Shown here piece after piece: positions 47,780 through 60,110 of a stretch of DNA of 64,000 bases (its first letter is position 1; each line of letters opens with the position of its first letter). The stretch spans positions 177,867,092 to 177,931,091 of the forward strand of contig NC_133896.1 in the NCBI RefSeq assembly GCF_964199755.1, given 5' to 3'. The notes beneath the pieces are model-generated. The model did no database searches. It was not told the DNA's origin and was given only the letters and a program-made list of their open reading frames with translations. Source of the stretch: Larus michahellis (lineage: Eukaryota > Chordata > Aves > Charadriiformes > Laridae). A program made the position numbers and the translations under genes.

Positions 47780-48240
47780 TTTTTTTTTTTTAATCAGGTG
47801 GGATTGTTTATTAACCACTCTCAGCAATGCTGAAGCTGTGCCAGGGTATTGCACACATTGGGGGCTCCTTGAGGGCTGCAGGGCCCCCCCCAAGGTCCTT
47901 CAGGGCAGGACCTGGCAGCCCACCCTGTCCCACAACCCCAGCCAGGGAGCCATGGCCAGTGAGGGGAGCAGAGGTCAGACGCAGGCCTGGCCTGGCCATA
48001 CTAAAACATTTTGAACTATTCCAGTGGTTTTTTTGGCCTTGAAGCTGGCAGTGGTAAGACAATGGAGGCTGCCGCCCCCCTCTGCCATCACTGCCCGATG
48101 GCGCAGCTTGTGAGGACACTACTTGAAGGAGCCAAGTCGTCAGCAATATCACTCCATCCCATCTTGTCAGCTCTATCACTCCATCCCGCTTCCCCAGGCT
48201 CCCAGGGAAGCTCCTTATGACATTTCTTTTTGCCCTCACC
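47780..48240 (-). pseudogene. Poly(A)-tailed, GC-rich block: candidate retrocopy of an unidentified transcript
   Basis: Read on the - strand, a GC-rich segment ends with AATAAA (47812-47807), 15 nt of spacer and a run of 12 A (47791-47780). That is the arrangement of a reverse-transcribed, polyadenylated mRNA 3' end. A 142-codon open frame from 48239 ends with TAA at 47813-47811, overlapping the poly(A) signal. The protein (ending CAIPWHSFSIAESG) is not recognised and may be a chance product of GC-rich DNA. No clear target-site duplication was found. A genuine terminal exon beside a genomic A-tract is the alternative. Confidence 0.4.
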
Positions 48241-51200
48241 CTCTGATTTTGTTCCCAAGCAGGTTTATAGGGGCAGGTGATTGTGACGAGGATGAATTAC
48301 AATTTTGGGAGGGCTAATCAAGGACAAGGGAAATAGTCTCACTCCTGTGACCAGCGAACTTGTGGTGAACTCAAAGAGTATGGTGAACAGCGGGTGATTA
48401 TTTACTATTGGTGATTTACAGCTGTGAAAAAACCCAGGATGTTAACAATAATATGCACCTTACACGTAAAGGTCAAGACTTTATGAGATATAAATGTTGC
48501 AAGAACAATTTAAGGAAAAATATTAATCACTTGCAAATATAGTACTCTGGCATACGTAAGATTTAATGAGGGATTTAAAGGAGAATCATACACTGTTCTT
48601 ACACATTTTGAAGTAAAGATACAAACAAAAATATCTGGACAAACATTTCCTAGGACACATAAAGAGAAGCCTTGCTATTCTCTTAGGGAGAATTCAGGAT
48701 ACGGTCTGAATTGTGCAGGATATTGTATATACATGGACACAGGCTGAAGTCAAACTCAGTCTCTCTTCAGATCAAGCGCTTTTCTAATTCAAAAATGAGT
48801 GTTTTGTTTGGCTTCACTGTTCAGGTGAAACCAGTCTCAGGCATAGGAACAACACAGCGAGGTACACGCACAGCTGCTTGTTCCTACATGCTGTGACGAC
48901 TGCACTCACACCGAAGGCAGAAAAATGTCTATGGCACATACGCAGGCTGATAATCTGATTTATAATTTTAGCATGGTATCTCAGGCTGCGCATTTCACTG
49001 TTAAGAACGACATCAGTAATAAAGCTGACAGTCTTTGTCAATCAGTGGCTGGCTGGCTCCTCTGGTTAGATGACTTTGTAGCAACCGTTCCATTTTTAGG
49101 TGTGTTGGGCCAAATTCAGCATTGACTTGCACCTTGTGAAGTTTTATTGAAGTTACTGAAATAGCAATAGAGGACATGAACTAACAGTGGATGTGGGCAT
49201 TGTTCATCTTAGCTGTGACCCAATGGAGGACATAAAAACATGATTTTGTTTGGGCAGATCCTTTAACTCTAGTTAAAATAGGTTGTTTTCCTTCATCAAA
49301 ATATTAAAGGCCAGCAAAAATCAAAATGAAAAAATGAAAATAATTTTACTAAAGTAAGCTCCAAAAGTTTTCATTCAGTATAGTGTTATCGTAATTTGTC
49401 ATTCTACCTTTTGTTCTCGCATTTCTCTTCTGTGAGCTGGGTTTTCTGCCAACTACATCTGCCGCAATTCACCATTTTCCTCTCTCCCCTCCCCTCAGTT
49501 TTAATTCTCTCATTAGAGGGGGTCAGGCTTCAATGTTTCCCAATTTTTCAGCAGTCATTTCTACAATATTTTCCCAAGATAATCAGGCACTATTCAATAA
49601 AGAGCTTTCTTGGTGACTCATTTTTCTCCTGGAAACAGTTTTGATTGATAGAATTATTTCAAGTGGTCCTGATATGTGCACAACTATCAGAGAGACTGGA
49701 GTCGCACAATATTCTGCATGGTCAAATCTGCTCCATGTCCCGGTGCACAAACTTTTGTATTTATGTCTCCCTAAAATACCTTTAGAGTGTTAAAGTGTGC
49801 AGTGTAGGTATCCAATGCATCGGCATGTACGTGCTAATTTTGTGTGTAGAGATATCACATAAATATCAGGGATATCCTTCATTCTTCTAAAATACAACTT
49901 TTATTTGCTTTTTATTATCACTGTCCTGTGCTGTGTCAAATACTAGGTACCCAAGTCACATTTGGCGTCTGTTTATAGGTTTAGGTTTGGCAAAAAAATC
50001 CCTAGGAAAAAATCTCAGGCAGAAAGAAAAACAGAGTTTTGCCCTGTTTTCAACATATTTGTCTTTTTCTATCCCAGCTTCTCTGATAATCAGCTGACAC
50101 AACCTGATTTGTGTTACAGACCTTTGTGTCCACAGAGATGACTACTTTGTCTTTGCAGCAATTGAAGAAATTTATGAAAAGGATACCCTTACTCTTCATG
50201 CTTTTCATGCTTACTTCTGTAATTATTTTTTTAAGAACTCCCAATATTTGTAAAACATAAAGCAGGAGGATAAATATAAATATTACTGAAAACTGTTGCA
50301 TATTCCACTAGATGGCAGGCAAACATTTGCAACCACTGCTGCAGCTTTGTTAAATATCCCTCTGTTAGTTTTTCATGGATTCTAATAAATAGTATTTTAG
50401 GATCAATTTCCAGTTTAATGAAGGATTGGTGCAATTTAACCTTTTGATTTATTTTTTTTAAACATTTTAAAACTAGGAGGAAGAATAAAAAAGTGTGCTA
50501 TTGATTGCATGACTTTGGCTCACGGAAGAGAGAACTGACGTCTAAGCACTTAACATTTTGTATTTTATGCATTTAACTTTTACTCAGATGGGATATACCA
50601 GTAGTAAAATAGCCACAGCAGGGAGAGTTTTGAGCATAGATAATCTGTAGCAGCATCTTCTTCCTTTCATTCAAAGGAATAAAATGTACACAGACTGTCT
50701 TAGAAACTGCACTGACGGAAGTTCTGCAACCCTCTGTAGTTCACAACCGCTTTAGCTTTTCCCTTTCGGTGTTTACGTACTTTCTGGCAGTTAGTCAGCA
50801 ACCTACACCGTTTAAGACAAGAAGGCACAATTGAGATAAGAGTAGACTAATTCTAGTGTAGGAAGACTTGCCTCCCTGGTGAGGATATATCAATGGATGT
50901 ACCAATACCATAGTAGCATCACAGTTTAAAGTAAATACCGAATAAATAGCCACATTCATCAAGTGTAGTAGACTAAGTAAGAATTAAGACAACTCCTGCC
51001 ATTTCCAGGAGTGAAAAGAGAAAGTAGAAACAGGATGAATTCTCTCACCTGTCCTCTGGCCAGGAGCTCATTTCTGTCTACCAAATCTGTTTCTGTTTCT
51101 GCGGCCTCCAAAGTGAGAGGGGAATGGAGGAAGGATGGAGATTTCCTGAAGTAAGATATTTAAGGGGGTGAGAAAGAAATGCCATGTTAATCCTCAGCCT

Positions 51201-51599
51201 CTCACCATAGACAATAATCTCTCTGGGGACAAGCTGTAGCTCCCAGCATAATCAGATTAGGTTATCAAGGGTTAATTAGTGAAGAGAGAGCTGTCCCCAT
51301 CCCCATACCTGCCTTCCCCACAGTTCACCCCACTAAGCCCTTCCCCAAATATTTAATAATATTGTAATTTTATACTTCAGGGTGGTGGTATTTTAGCGAA
51401 AAACCCACATGATTTCAGCTATCCTTAAACCCCTGTTTTTCTCTGCAGTCAGTGGAGAGAGGCAAGCTCTCGGTGGAGAGGGGCAAAACGGAGCACTAAA
51501 GTTATTCTTTGTCTCTGAATTGCTCTCTAAAGGAAACTCTCTATTGACTGAAGAGGTAACCCAAGGAGACTAGTATCCTGAGGCTAAGATTAGTCTTTG
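48241..51599. other. Intergenic, nothing recognised except a CTCF-like motif
   Basis: AT-rich sequence with only short, unrelated open frames and no repeat family that I can name. Confidence 0.5.
50305..50318 (+). promoter_or_regulatory. CTCF-like motif CCACTAGATGGCAG
   Basis: It matches all 14 positions of the commonly used core CCASYAGRKGGCRS. It lies about 8.4 kb downstream of the MZT1 3' end, on the desert side. Motif only; binding is unknown. Confidence 0.5.
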
Positions 51600-53080
51600 C
51601 AAATATTCCCATTAGATCATCTACTCTGACTTCCTGTATTTCACAAGCCTTTGAATTTCACCCAACAGCCTCTCTACTGAGTTCAATAACTTGTGTTTAG
51701 ATAAAGCATATCCAAAAAGACATTTATTCTTGAGTTGAAGACATTAATAGAGATAGTGTATCCACTGTTCCTTTGTTGGTTTGTTCCATAGTTAATCATC
51801 TCCACTATTAAACTTCGTGTGCCTTATTTCTTGTTTTAATTTATCTGGCTTGAGCTCAGTACACAGCTGCTTGTTATGCTTTTTCCTTCTTAACTAAAGA
51901 ACCCTGTAGTCTGTGGGATTTTCTCCTGAGGGAGCTATTATAATCAAGTCACCACTCTGTCTTCTTTTTGATAAGCTGAAAGGGTTTTCCTTTCTGTAAA
52001 GCGTTTTTCTTTTTCTCGCCTGTGCTCATTCTGGTCTTCTCTGTAGTGTGTGGGTTTTTTGCCTTCCCTTCCGTCTGATTGCGATCCCACCTGCGCTGTG
52101 TGCGGAGATAACATCGTTCTGCCCTACCCACTCTTTTGCTCCAGTATCACACTCGCGGTTCCCTTTGAATTACGCTTTCTCAGCGACCCCTTAAGTCCTT
52201 TCTGGAGTTACCGTTTTGCAGAACGTGGTCCTCTGCTTTTTAAGTACGGCCCAACTTGTGCCCAGTCCTTTAGCTTTTCATGTGGCTGCATGAAAATGGG
52301 TTACGTTTGAATTGGTACACCTTACTGAACAGATCAAAATCCTTCTTTCTGTCTGTCTCGTCTTTAAGTTTACCACTCTGTCAGCTGGTGTGTAATCTGC
52401 CAACCACATCAGCAACAGTTTTTTCATTTGGTTCCAGGTTATCAATGACAAAGCGTCAGCTCAGCTACCGAACCTTGCAGCACCCTGCTAAAATCAGGAT
52501 GGGCGCTCTTGCTTCTGTCTGCTCTTGCATTATATATATGCTATATATGTATATATCATGTATATATATTGCATTATGTATATGTCCTGCCCTTATTTGA
52601 ATCAAGTCTCAATAATGTCTTTGCTTTTGGAAACTGAATTTTGGAAGATTTAGCCATTTCTGAATACTGTGAAAGGAGTTTTTTACTGAGATTGTTTAGG
52701 CCATTAAAACAAAACAACCAAAAATCAACAAACATTTCTGAAGACAAAACTCCCTACAAAAGTCCAAAAGTATGCAGTTACAGATAGAGCAGTGACTTGA
52801 CTATAAACCAAATTAATAATCCCATCAAAGAATGAAGTAAGTTTTATTTAACAAGACCTATTTTCTACAAAACCATGTTGACCATCATTAATTACATTCA
52901 CTCCTTTAATTTTGTATTAATTGAATCCCACATCAGCTTATTAGCTTTTCCATTAATTTTCCACGGGTTTTTTGTGATGCTTACTGGCCTGAAGTTACCT
53001 GGGTCATCACAGTTGCCCTTTCAAAAGAATGGTAAAATATTAGTGCTAATTCAAGATTTATTTTATTTCTCCAGCTTTTT
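51600..53080 (-). mobile_element. Long ancient CR1 LINE copy (about 1.5 kb, antisense)
   Basis: Blocks occur in the order expected for one antisense CR1. They are CATCTACTCTGACTTCCTGT and CAATAACTTGTGTTTAGATA (3' end), GTGCCTTATTTCTTGTTTTA, TCAAGTCACCACTCTGTCTT, CAGGTTATCAATGACAAAGC, AACCTTGCAGCACCCTGCTA, CCATGTTGACCATCATTAAT, GCTTATTAGCTTTTCCATTA and TTACTGGCCTGAAGTTACCT. This resembles turtle and crocodilian CR1 families more than the young avian copies here. It is frame-broken throughout and is interrupted by a TA-rich microsatellite at 52.53-52.58 kb. Confidence 0.72.
52530..52582. repeat. TA-rich imperfect microsatellite
   Basis: ATTATATATATGCTATATA-type repeats continue with GTATATATC and ATGTATATATATT. 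The tract lies within the ancient CR1 copy. Confidence 0.85.
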
Positions 53081-53450
53081 AAATATATAACACTAGACTA
53101 AAGATCTTTTGCTTAATTTTTCCTTCATCCCACTATTTTCCTTAACTGTATGTAATTAGCTGCTTTGTAGTTCCAAGTATGTGTATATTAACATATGATG
53201 TAATATTTTAATATTTTTATTTTCTAGAATTTTGTATGTCTTTTTTGTCTGCTGTTTATAAATGTAGGAAGTAATCAGAGCGCTTCCCTGACCCCAGACC
53301 AATAATCAGTAGCCAAGATGGAAACTCATTTGTTTTTTACTGGTTAAAGTGAGAATTAAGACATTCCTAATTATAGTGGGCATCTTTTGTGCTACAAACT
53401 TTAGTAACTATTGAAAACGAATCCTGTTGTTAGTGCCGACTGTATGGGGG

Positions 53451-53464
53451 TCACCAGATGGCAC
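53451..53464 (+). promoter_or_regulatory. CTCF-like motif TCACCAGATGGCAC
   Basis: It matches 13 of 14 positions of CCASYAGRKGGCRS (first base differs). It has the same orientation as the site at 50,305, 3.1 kb away. Confidence 0.42.
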
Positions 53465-55203
53465 TGTTGCAAGTGTCTTGTTGATTCTTTTGTCTAGGGG
53501 AGACTATATAAAAATAGGCCTTGAAAGATGTACTTAGTTGTTATTTGTTTATTTTTCCCTTACGGTAGCATGGCCCAAATCTATCACAAGCTAAATATTT
53601 TCTCACGGGCATTGTAGTCCAAAGGTTTTGCCTACGAACAAGCTAAACAGACGGCTCGGACTACAAACCTCGCAAGAACCAGGCGGCCTAAGTGGTGGCC
53701 AGGACTATGACGTTCTTCAATTGTCCAAAATGTTTTTGGAAAGTAAGAGTCATTCTTTGGAGGGTGAGAAGTTTAAGCAGCTCCCACACAGCCTAGCAAC
53801 ACTTAAAGCATCCTGAACTACGAAAATACGAGGGGAAACATTGTTATTTGCTGCTCTGAGTCAGACAGAAAGGTAGGGACATTTCTAATGTTTCATGATC
53901 TAAATCGAGAAGAAAAAGGGGGAGTGATAAAGTTATTTTAATATAATGCAGCTTCTGATGAAGTTCTGAAGAAGTTCACAAGCCAATTTCTATTCTGACA
54001 CACAGAGAAGAGTAGCAGGATAGAGGAGTGACAAAGACAGTGACAGTAAAAGTATGTGGCTGTGTAACGAAGCTCATACAGCTCTTACACTGATTTACTT
54101 ATCAAACTGCTCATTGTTGCAAATTAATATAAAGCATAAAATTTGCAGGAATACATAGAATACCATTGCAACTATACATGCTACTTTGGTGGGGTTTGCA
54201 TGACATATTTCCTATAAAATTATTTTCATGTGTTAGTAAAGCTGTGAATCTAGCTCCACTCATTTAGATCCTGTACACTTAAGCCTTATTTATTTATCTA
54301 TTTGCTGCTCAGTACAAGAATTGTGCCTGGTTATGTACACGTGAAATATACCTGCTTAATCTTTATTTTGCAACATACATATTAGAAGTGTGGAGCTTAG
54401 TATTTGACACTTATTTAGCACCTGGTTAAACACCATTAAACTACTTGACACTGAATGTGCGATAATATTTTCTCAATTAAAATGCGTGTTGGCATTCAAT
54501 AGAATAAGGATAATCAGTTTCATGGGGAATGTCCCCATAAAACACCTGTCCAGGTGTAACCTATCCCAGCAAAGCAAAAAGAAATTATATCCATATTTAT
54601 CAAAATGCATAAGCTTTGCATTTTATATGTTATATTCCTATAATGGTTTAAATTAGACTCGCACCATGCCCAGCATAATTCCCCGAGGAAATATTAGGTA
54701 CGTTGGCACTCGGCAAATCCTTGTTCATACAAAATGAAGCACGGGAATGTTAGTATGTACATTTAACATAAGCTTCGGGTTTTAAAGTCACGTCCAGAAT
54801 AATTGCCCTGTAAGCAGCGTAGAGCACCATTTCTCTCACTAGAGGACGGAGGCCTAACCAATGCTCCCGAACTTGTACAAGTGCTTCCTAGAGTGCAAAC
54901 GTTTAAGATGGAATGTTAAACAAATATTTTAATTGCTTCGGTAAGCTTATTCGTAGCCACTTCAAAGCCAAGTTCACTGGCCTGCTACGCTCTCGGTGTG
55001 ACTCCCCACTTTCAAGTAGCCAGCCACGTTATGCACCAGTGATTTTTGCAACATCCCATTTTGTCGACGGTAATGTTTATGCAAAGAGGGAAGGACACAG
55101 CGTCGAACTATATACGAAAAAGAAAAAAAATCCCTCGTTATTCAAGTCAGGAGTGAAGGTAGGGGGAATAGCTCCTTTTGGGGCCATGGCAGCTACCTAG
55201 TCA

Positions 55204-55235
55204 TTCAGGAGCATTTCAGGAGCATTTCAGGAGCT
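55204..55235 (+). repeat. Short tandem repeat, unit CAGGAGCATTT
   Basis: About 2.6 copies of an 11-bp unit, CAGGAGCATTT, nearly identical between copies. Confidence 0.75.
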
Positions 55236-55589
55236 AGCATCTCTCGCAGCCCTGCGCTGCGAGTAGTAGGAGTCACCCTCTCTCTTACTAGGCACTGCCT
55301 AGAGTTTTCTAGCTCTCTTGGATGTATCTCAAATTGCCTTTTAAAATGTATTGATGAATAAGGGCCTTCAGATAAAGGCACAAAGGTGTTTCAGATACTA
55401 TGGAGATAAAAGCCACATATAAGTACTTCAATAGATTCCTCGTGTTCTTTGTCTGTAGCCGCATTTTTCCCTGTATCCCTTGCCAGAGATAATCATAGTC
55501 ATCTTACTCTTTGTGTTCTTTAGTGGTCGTTTACATGCCATCCTCACTACACTTTTTACTCATTTATGTGCTTGCTGTTGCTGGGTTGA

Positions 55590-55870
55590 GGATAATATTT
55601 TCTCAGGCCGCAGCCAAAATGCTAATCCATATAGTACTTCTGTCACCTCCAAGGTGGATTATTGTAATTCCTTTCTGGTGTCTACCTGATTGTAAAACTT
55701 CACAAGTTCTGTTTTACATAAAATGCTGCGGCTGACATGCTTATTCATCTTAAACCAAATTAGCATATCACTCTGGTCTTTTGATCCATGCTATGGCTGC
55801 CAGTGAGAGTAGTGCTTCCTTCCGATATGACCTGGCATGCGTTGATGCATGATGATGGATTCCGACCACA
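55590..55870 (+). mobile_element. Ancient L2-type LINE fragment
   Basis: The + strand encodes SVTSKVDYCNSFLVST followed by recognisable but broken text (VLHKMLRLTC, then HALDPCYGCQ-like sequence). This matches the L2 ORF2 signature TSRLDYCN...LQ.VQNAAARL...P.L..LHWLPV. CTATGGCTGCCAGTGAGAG corresponds to the HWLPVR segment. It is very old, with several in-frame stops. Confidence 0.6.
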
Positions 55871-58800
55871 AGTATTAACACAAGCATACGGTTCAGACGG
55901 TAAAATATTGCCTTGCTCCTTTTTGCACACTTTAAATTGCCTCTTTCTTTGCTTTATATTGATGTGCTAGCACTTCTAATAGCCATGTTTAAGAATAATT
56001 AATACATTCCTAGATATAAGGAATGGGAACAGACTCCTCAGGCATTCCAGTTGAAGTGATGTGGCCTCTAGCTGCAGAAAGTCATGCTGTTGAGTGCTCT
56101 TCTAAATGAGGCTTTTACTAGACAAACAGGACTCTGCTGCTTCGATAGTAGTTTGAAGTACTTTCATGAATTAGCGCATAGAAAATGCGGGAGTATTTAA
56201 GCCTGTGCCTGCGTGACTTTGTATGGAATAGCACAGTAAGGAAAGGAATTCACAAGCAGCTTTCCCCAGACCCTATCCAGGGTTTGGAAGTCCTTAGCAG
56301 TAGAGGGAATGAAGCCCAAAAGTCATTTTTCCTGAAATGGAGATATTTCTATGGTGAGTAGTACCACTGAAGCACAACGCTCTTTCTGTTTTATATCTGC
56401 AGAAAAGTAAATATGAATTTTGCTGTTGAGAGTATAATTAACAAACTACTATTATTTGAAGTGAACCTATTTAAGAAAGGTTGATGATAAGGGACGAACG
56501 GCTCGAAGAGTGTTAGTGGATTCTTTCATACCCATGTAGCTCATGAGAGCCTTCATTGTGTTCCTGCTTTGGATTACAATCCTCTCTTGAATATATTTGT
56601 TTTTCCCTCATGAGTTACAGAAGAATTCCCATGCACTCGAATAGTTCATGACGGAGACCCGTTTCCCTCATGCTAGAACCTGACTTTGCAGATATTTAGT
56701 TTGGAGATTCACCTGGTCTAACTTCACATTTGCCATAATGAGGTCTGCTACTGAGCTAGTTGCCTTAGGCATGTTTGTTTGTTGGTGGAGAGATGCATTT
56801 TGGGGGCGCAGTCTGACTTGTTTCAGACTACCGTTATGGATAAATCAAATTATATTAATCTGCTAATTATCTAGATTAAACTAGACACAGTCTTTTATTA
56901 TTGATCAGGTGAATTACATTCTCAGAGGCACAACTACCATTATTCACGTAGCATTTTTGCTGAGCGCAGTGGGACTGGTCAGATGTATAAATGTTCACAG
57001 GCTGAGGGCCTTATATTACAGATGTCTGAAAGTTGTCTGATTTGGAAAGTGTCAGTAAATCAGAGAGTAACTAAAAGACACCGGAGGAAATTCTCAACCA
57101 TTAGAATAATCTGATGGCTATTCAATGCTTTCACCCTCCTTACTAGTGAATTACACCTATAATAGGCAAGCGAAAGAATAAAGCCCCAAAGCCCAGTGCA
57201 TATATACGTATGCTTACGCACAATAAAAATACATGTTGCCTGTGTAGGTAGTACTAGGCATTTTTTATTCTAGTCTATAGACTGAAAAAACCCCAGTCTA
57301 TAGCAACACAGAGGGATGTGGTAACTTGGTATACAACGTGGGTCACATTCTCCTTGTCTTACATGAATATGCGCATGAATAATGAGACCCATTTTTTGGC
57401 CTTCTGTAGTAGCAAAACTAAAATTAAAAAGAAGAGCTTCTTGAATTCCTTCCACTATAATGTTGTTCATCTCAGCAGACTTTAGAAACTTGCAGGATAC
57501 TAAAGCCAGCATTTTTATACTTATTTTAGGTATAATTATTTGAAAAACTAAACTGAAACATAGCTTGGAAAATAGTAGAACAGACCTGTTACTTAGTAAA
57601 ATGGTTACATCATTTTGGTTAGATTGCCCGTGCTTCATAAGTAGTGAACTTTTAATATTTACTTTTTGCAATGAAAACCAAACAGTTACGTTTTCTAAGC
57701 AAGTACAACATCTCATGTTACTCAGCTATTAAGTTTTCTCATATACAGTGCTAATTAATGATGAAAACAGAGGAAGATCAAACAAATAAAAATTACACAT
57801 TTAGTAAATCATCGTTTTAAATTCCTGAAATGTCTAACATAAACAGGTAGCTCCAGTAAGTTATTGTGTGTTTTTTTCTTAAATTAGCACACACGCATAT
57901 ATATGCTTAAATATGCACCAGATCATTAGATGTCTTTGTACTATAGCATAAAGACTGTAGTACCCTGAAACACCTATTATGTCGCCTGTTTGCCATAAAT
58001 ATGAAATCTTGATTTATTCATAGATCTGCAATGAAATACAAACATGCATGCACACATATGTACCACCAATTATAAAAACCGACATACACAGTGGAATATT
58101 CTGATGGGCTGGTCCTCTGTTTATTCTCAAAATTCTTTCCCTCAGGCTCCATTTCTGCCACTGTACCATCTCAAGTAGATTTGAATTTGAAAGCGTTCTC
58201 TAGTTTTGAATGTTAATGGATGTCATTGCACTATGGCTCTACAAGAAGGAAGACTATTACTATCAAATAAAAACACTACAAGTTTTGAAGAAGATGGTTT
58301 TTAAGTCACAGCTCTGATACAAAAATAAGGATGCTTTCATTTTTGCACATGAAAACAAATTACTCTTGCTGTATAAATAAAGGAAATGTATTTATTTATG
58401 CAGAAAGCGTACTAAAGTTTGTTTAAATGTGCACAGTAAAGTAATGGGAAGAAATCATTATTGATAAGAAATGATAATTCATATTATGTTAACACCCTGA
58501 ACAAGGTCAAGACCTATTCTGGGTTCTGGATAGAGTGAAAGAAAATCATTCCGGTGTTTCTTAAAATTTGACTCAGGCTAGTAATGAATAAAAAAAAATG
58601 AATACCTAGCCAATAATCCATCCGCAGTGAAGATTCAGCTAAACCTTGTAACAGAAATTGCCTTTTGGTTCAGCCTATTTATTTTAAATCTAGGACTCTC
58701 TTATTTAGGATTTTAGAAGAAAGTCATTTTTTATGGAGATTGCAGTGTAATAGATGAAATGGTAGCAGTATTTGTTTACATAAGATTTGGTAGAAGGAAG

Positions 58801-59809
58801 ATATCTAAGTTCATACCAAAAATATTAGCAAGTTGTATGCTATGCTGTAAATCATGCTCTACACATTTAAAGCTCTCACGTATCCAAATGAAATTTGCCT
58901 GAAGTAGTTATTTTCCGAAACCAGTCACTCTGGGACGATAGCATGTAGGTCGTTAATTTGTTTTTTATTTTCTTTTCTTTCAACCAGTCTTTCCATGTTA
59001 TGTTAGCCCTGTTTTTCTTTTTTTTTCTTTTTCTTTTTTCTTTTAATTTGGTATTAAAATGTAATGTAAGTTATTAACCACATTGCATTTCAAGAGTTTG
59101 GGGTCTGGTTATTTTAGCCCCTACTTTTACAAACACTTTTTATTCCCACAAACAGGTCTGTTGGCATCTACCAAATTATGAATGTTGGTATCGCTCATTT
59201 TGGAGAAGATGTAAGAATTGTGCCTTTGGACCTGGCAAATATGAAAACTAAGCTGTAAGGGAAATTGGCATAAATCAAGTTTTCTGGGAGTTTTTCAAAA
59301 GTATGGCAGGAAAAAAACTAGTAAGGTTTAGTGTGGTGCTCACTAAGATGAGAGAAGTAACAACGATATGAGAACTTCGTATGCACCTTGGCATTCACAT
59401 GGAGTGAATTCATGCTAGAATGCATAAAATATTTTGTTCTGATTATTTGCTAGTAAAAGCCCGGGCAGCCAATGGTTCAGTTATTCAATATATTAAATAA
59501 GAAGTTACATAAGTATGGTTTTCCAGCTCTCTCTCTCCTTGATCTTTGAAGTGTGTCACTCTTTCATTTTGCCATTCAACAGCCTGACATGCAAAAGCTT
59601 TGTTCAGACAGTTTAATTTAATCACTGCCACTGGTTCAACAAGATGATAAAATCCCCTGTGCTGTACAACATCCAACATCCAGCTCACTGTTATCTGATA
59701 CTGTTTGAAGCTCCTCTCATGAATGCAAGCTGATAACACAAGAACTCCAAACATGTCATAAACAATATATTAATACCCTTGATTGAATTCCATTAGAATA
59801 AGAACGAGA
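55871..59809. other. Intergenic desert, pyrimidine-rich tract near 59.0 kb
   Basis: No gene was recognised. The 148-codon - frame at 57270-57716 has no family similarity. T/C-rich simple sequence lies at about 58,960-59,047. Confidence 0.5.
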
Positions 59810-60110
59810 TGAAGTTTAGGCCGGCCAAGCAGGCCAATGTAATAAAATGTAATTTGGACTAATCTTTCCAAAGAATGCCTCGTGTTTGAAGCTGACAGTC
59901 TCCCATCACAAGCAGAAGTAATTGCTTGTTGAATACACTGGGAACTCCTTTGAATTCTGGCCTTTGTACTTTGTGCACCTTCCAGGTGTCTCCTGCAGCA
60001 GACAATCTACCCTTTTGTTTCAGCGGAGAGATGGCAGGACTGCAAATAAGAAAATGGGCAGTGTTTGTTTTAATGAACGGTGGAGGGCCGGATGGAATTT
60101 CTAGAAGCTT
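59810..60110. promoter_or_regulatory. Candidate conserved non-coding element A
   Basis: Non-repetitive, balanced composition with AGTAATTGCTTGTTGAA and other homeodomain-like ATTA cores. No coding signal is visible. Proposed only because of its texture and its place in the DACH1-side desert. Confidence 0.25.

Larger units (their letters stand above)
53081..55589. other. Intergenic, nothing recognised except a CTCF-like motif and a short tandem repeat
   Basis: A GACTATATAAAAATAGG stretch at about 53,500 looks TATA-like, but no transcript structure follows it. Open frames are below 100 codons. Confidence 0.5.

Noticed and set aside
57270-57716. A 148-codon - frame in the desert
   Set aside because: It is the longest unexplained frame there, but it has no recognisable domain, no CpG promoter and no splice context. 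Its length is possible by chance across 22 kb in six frames.
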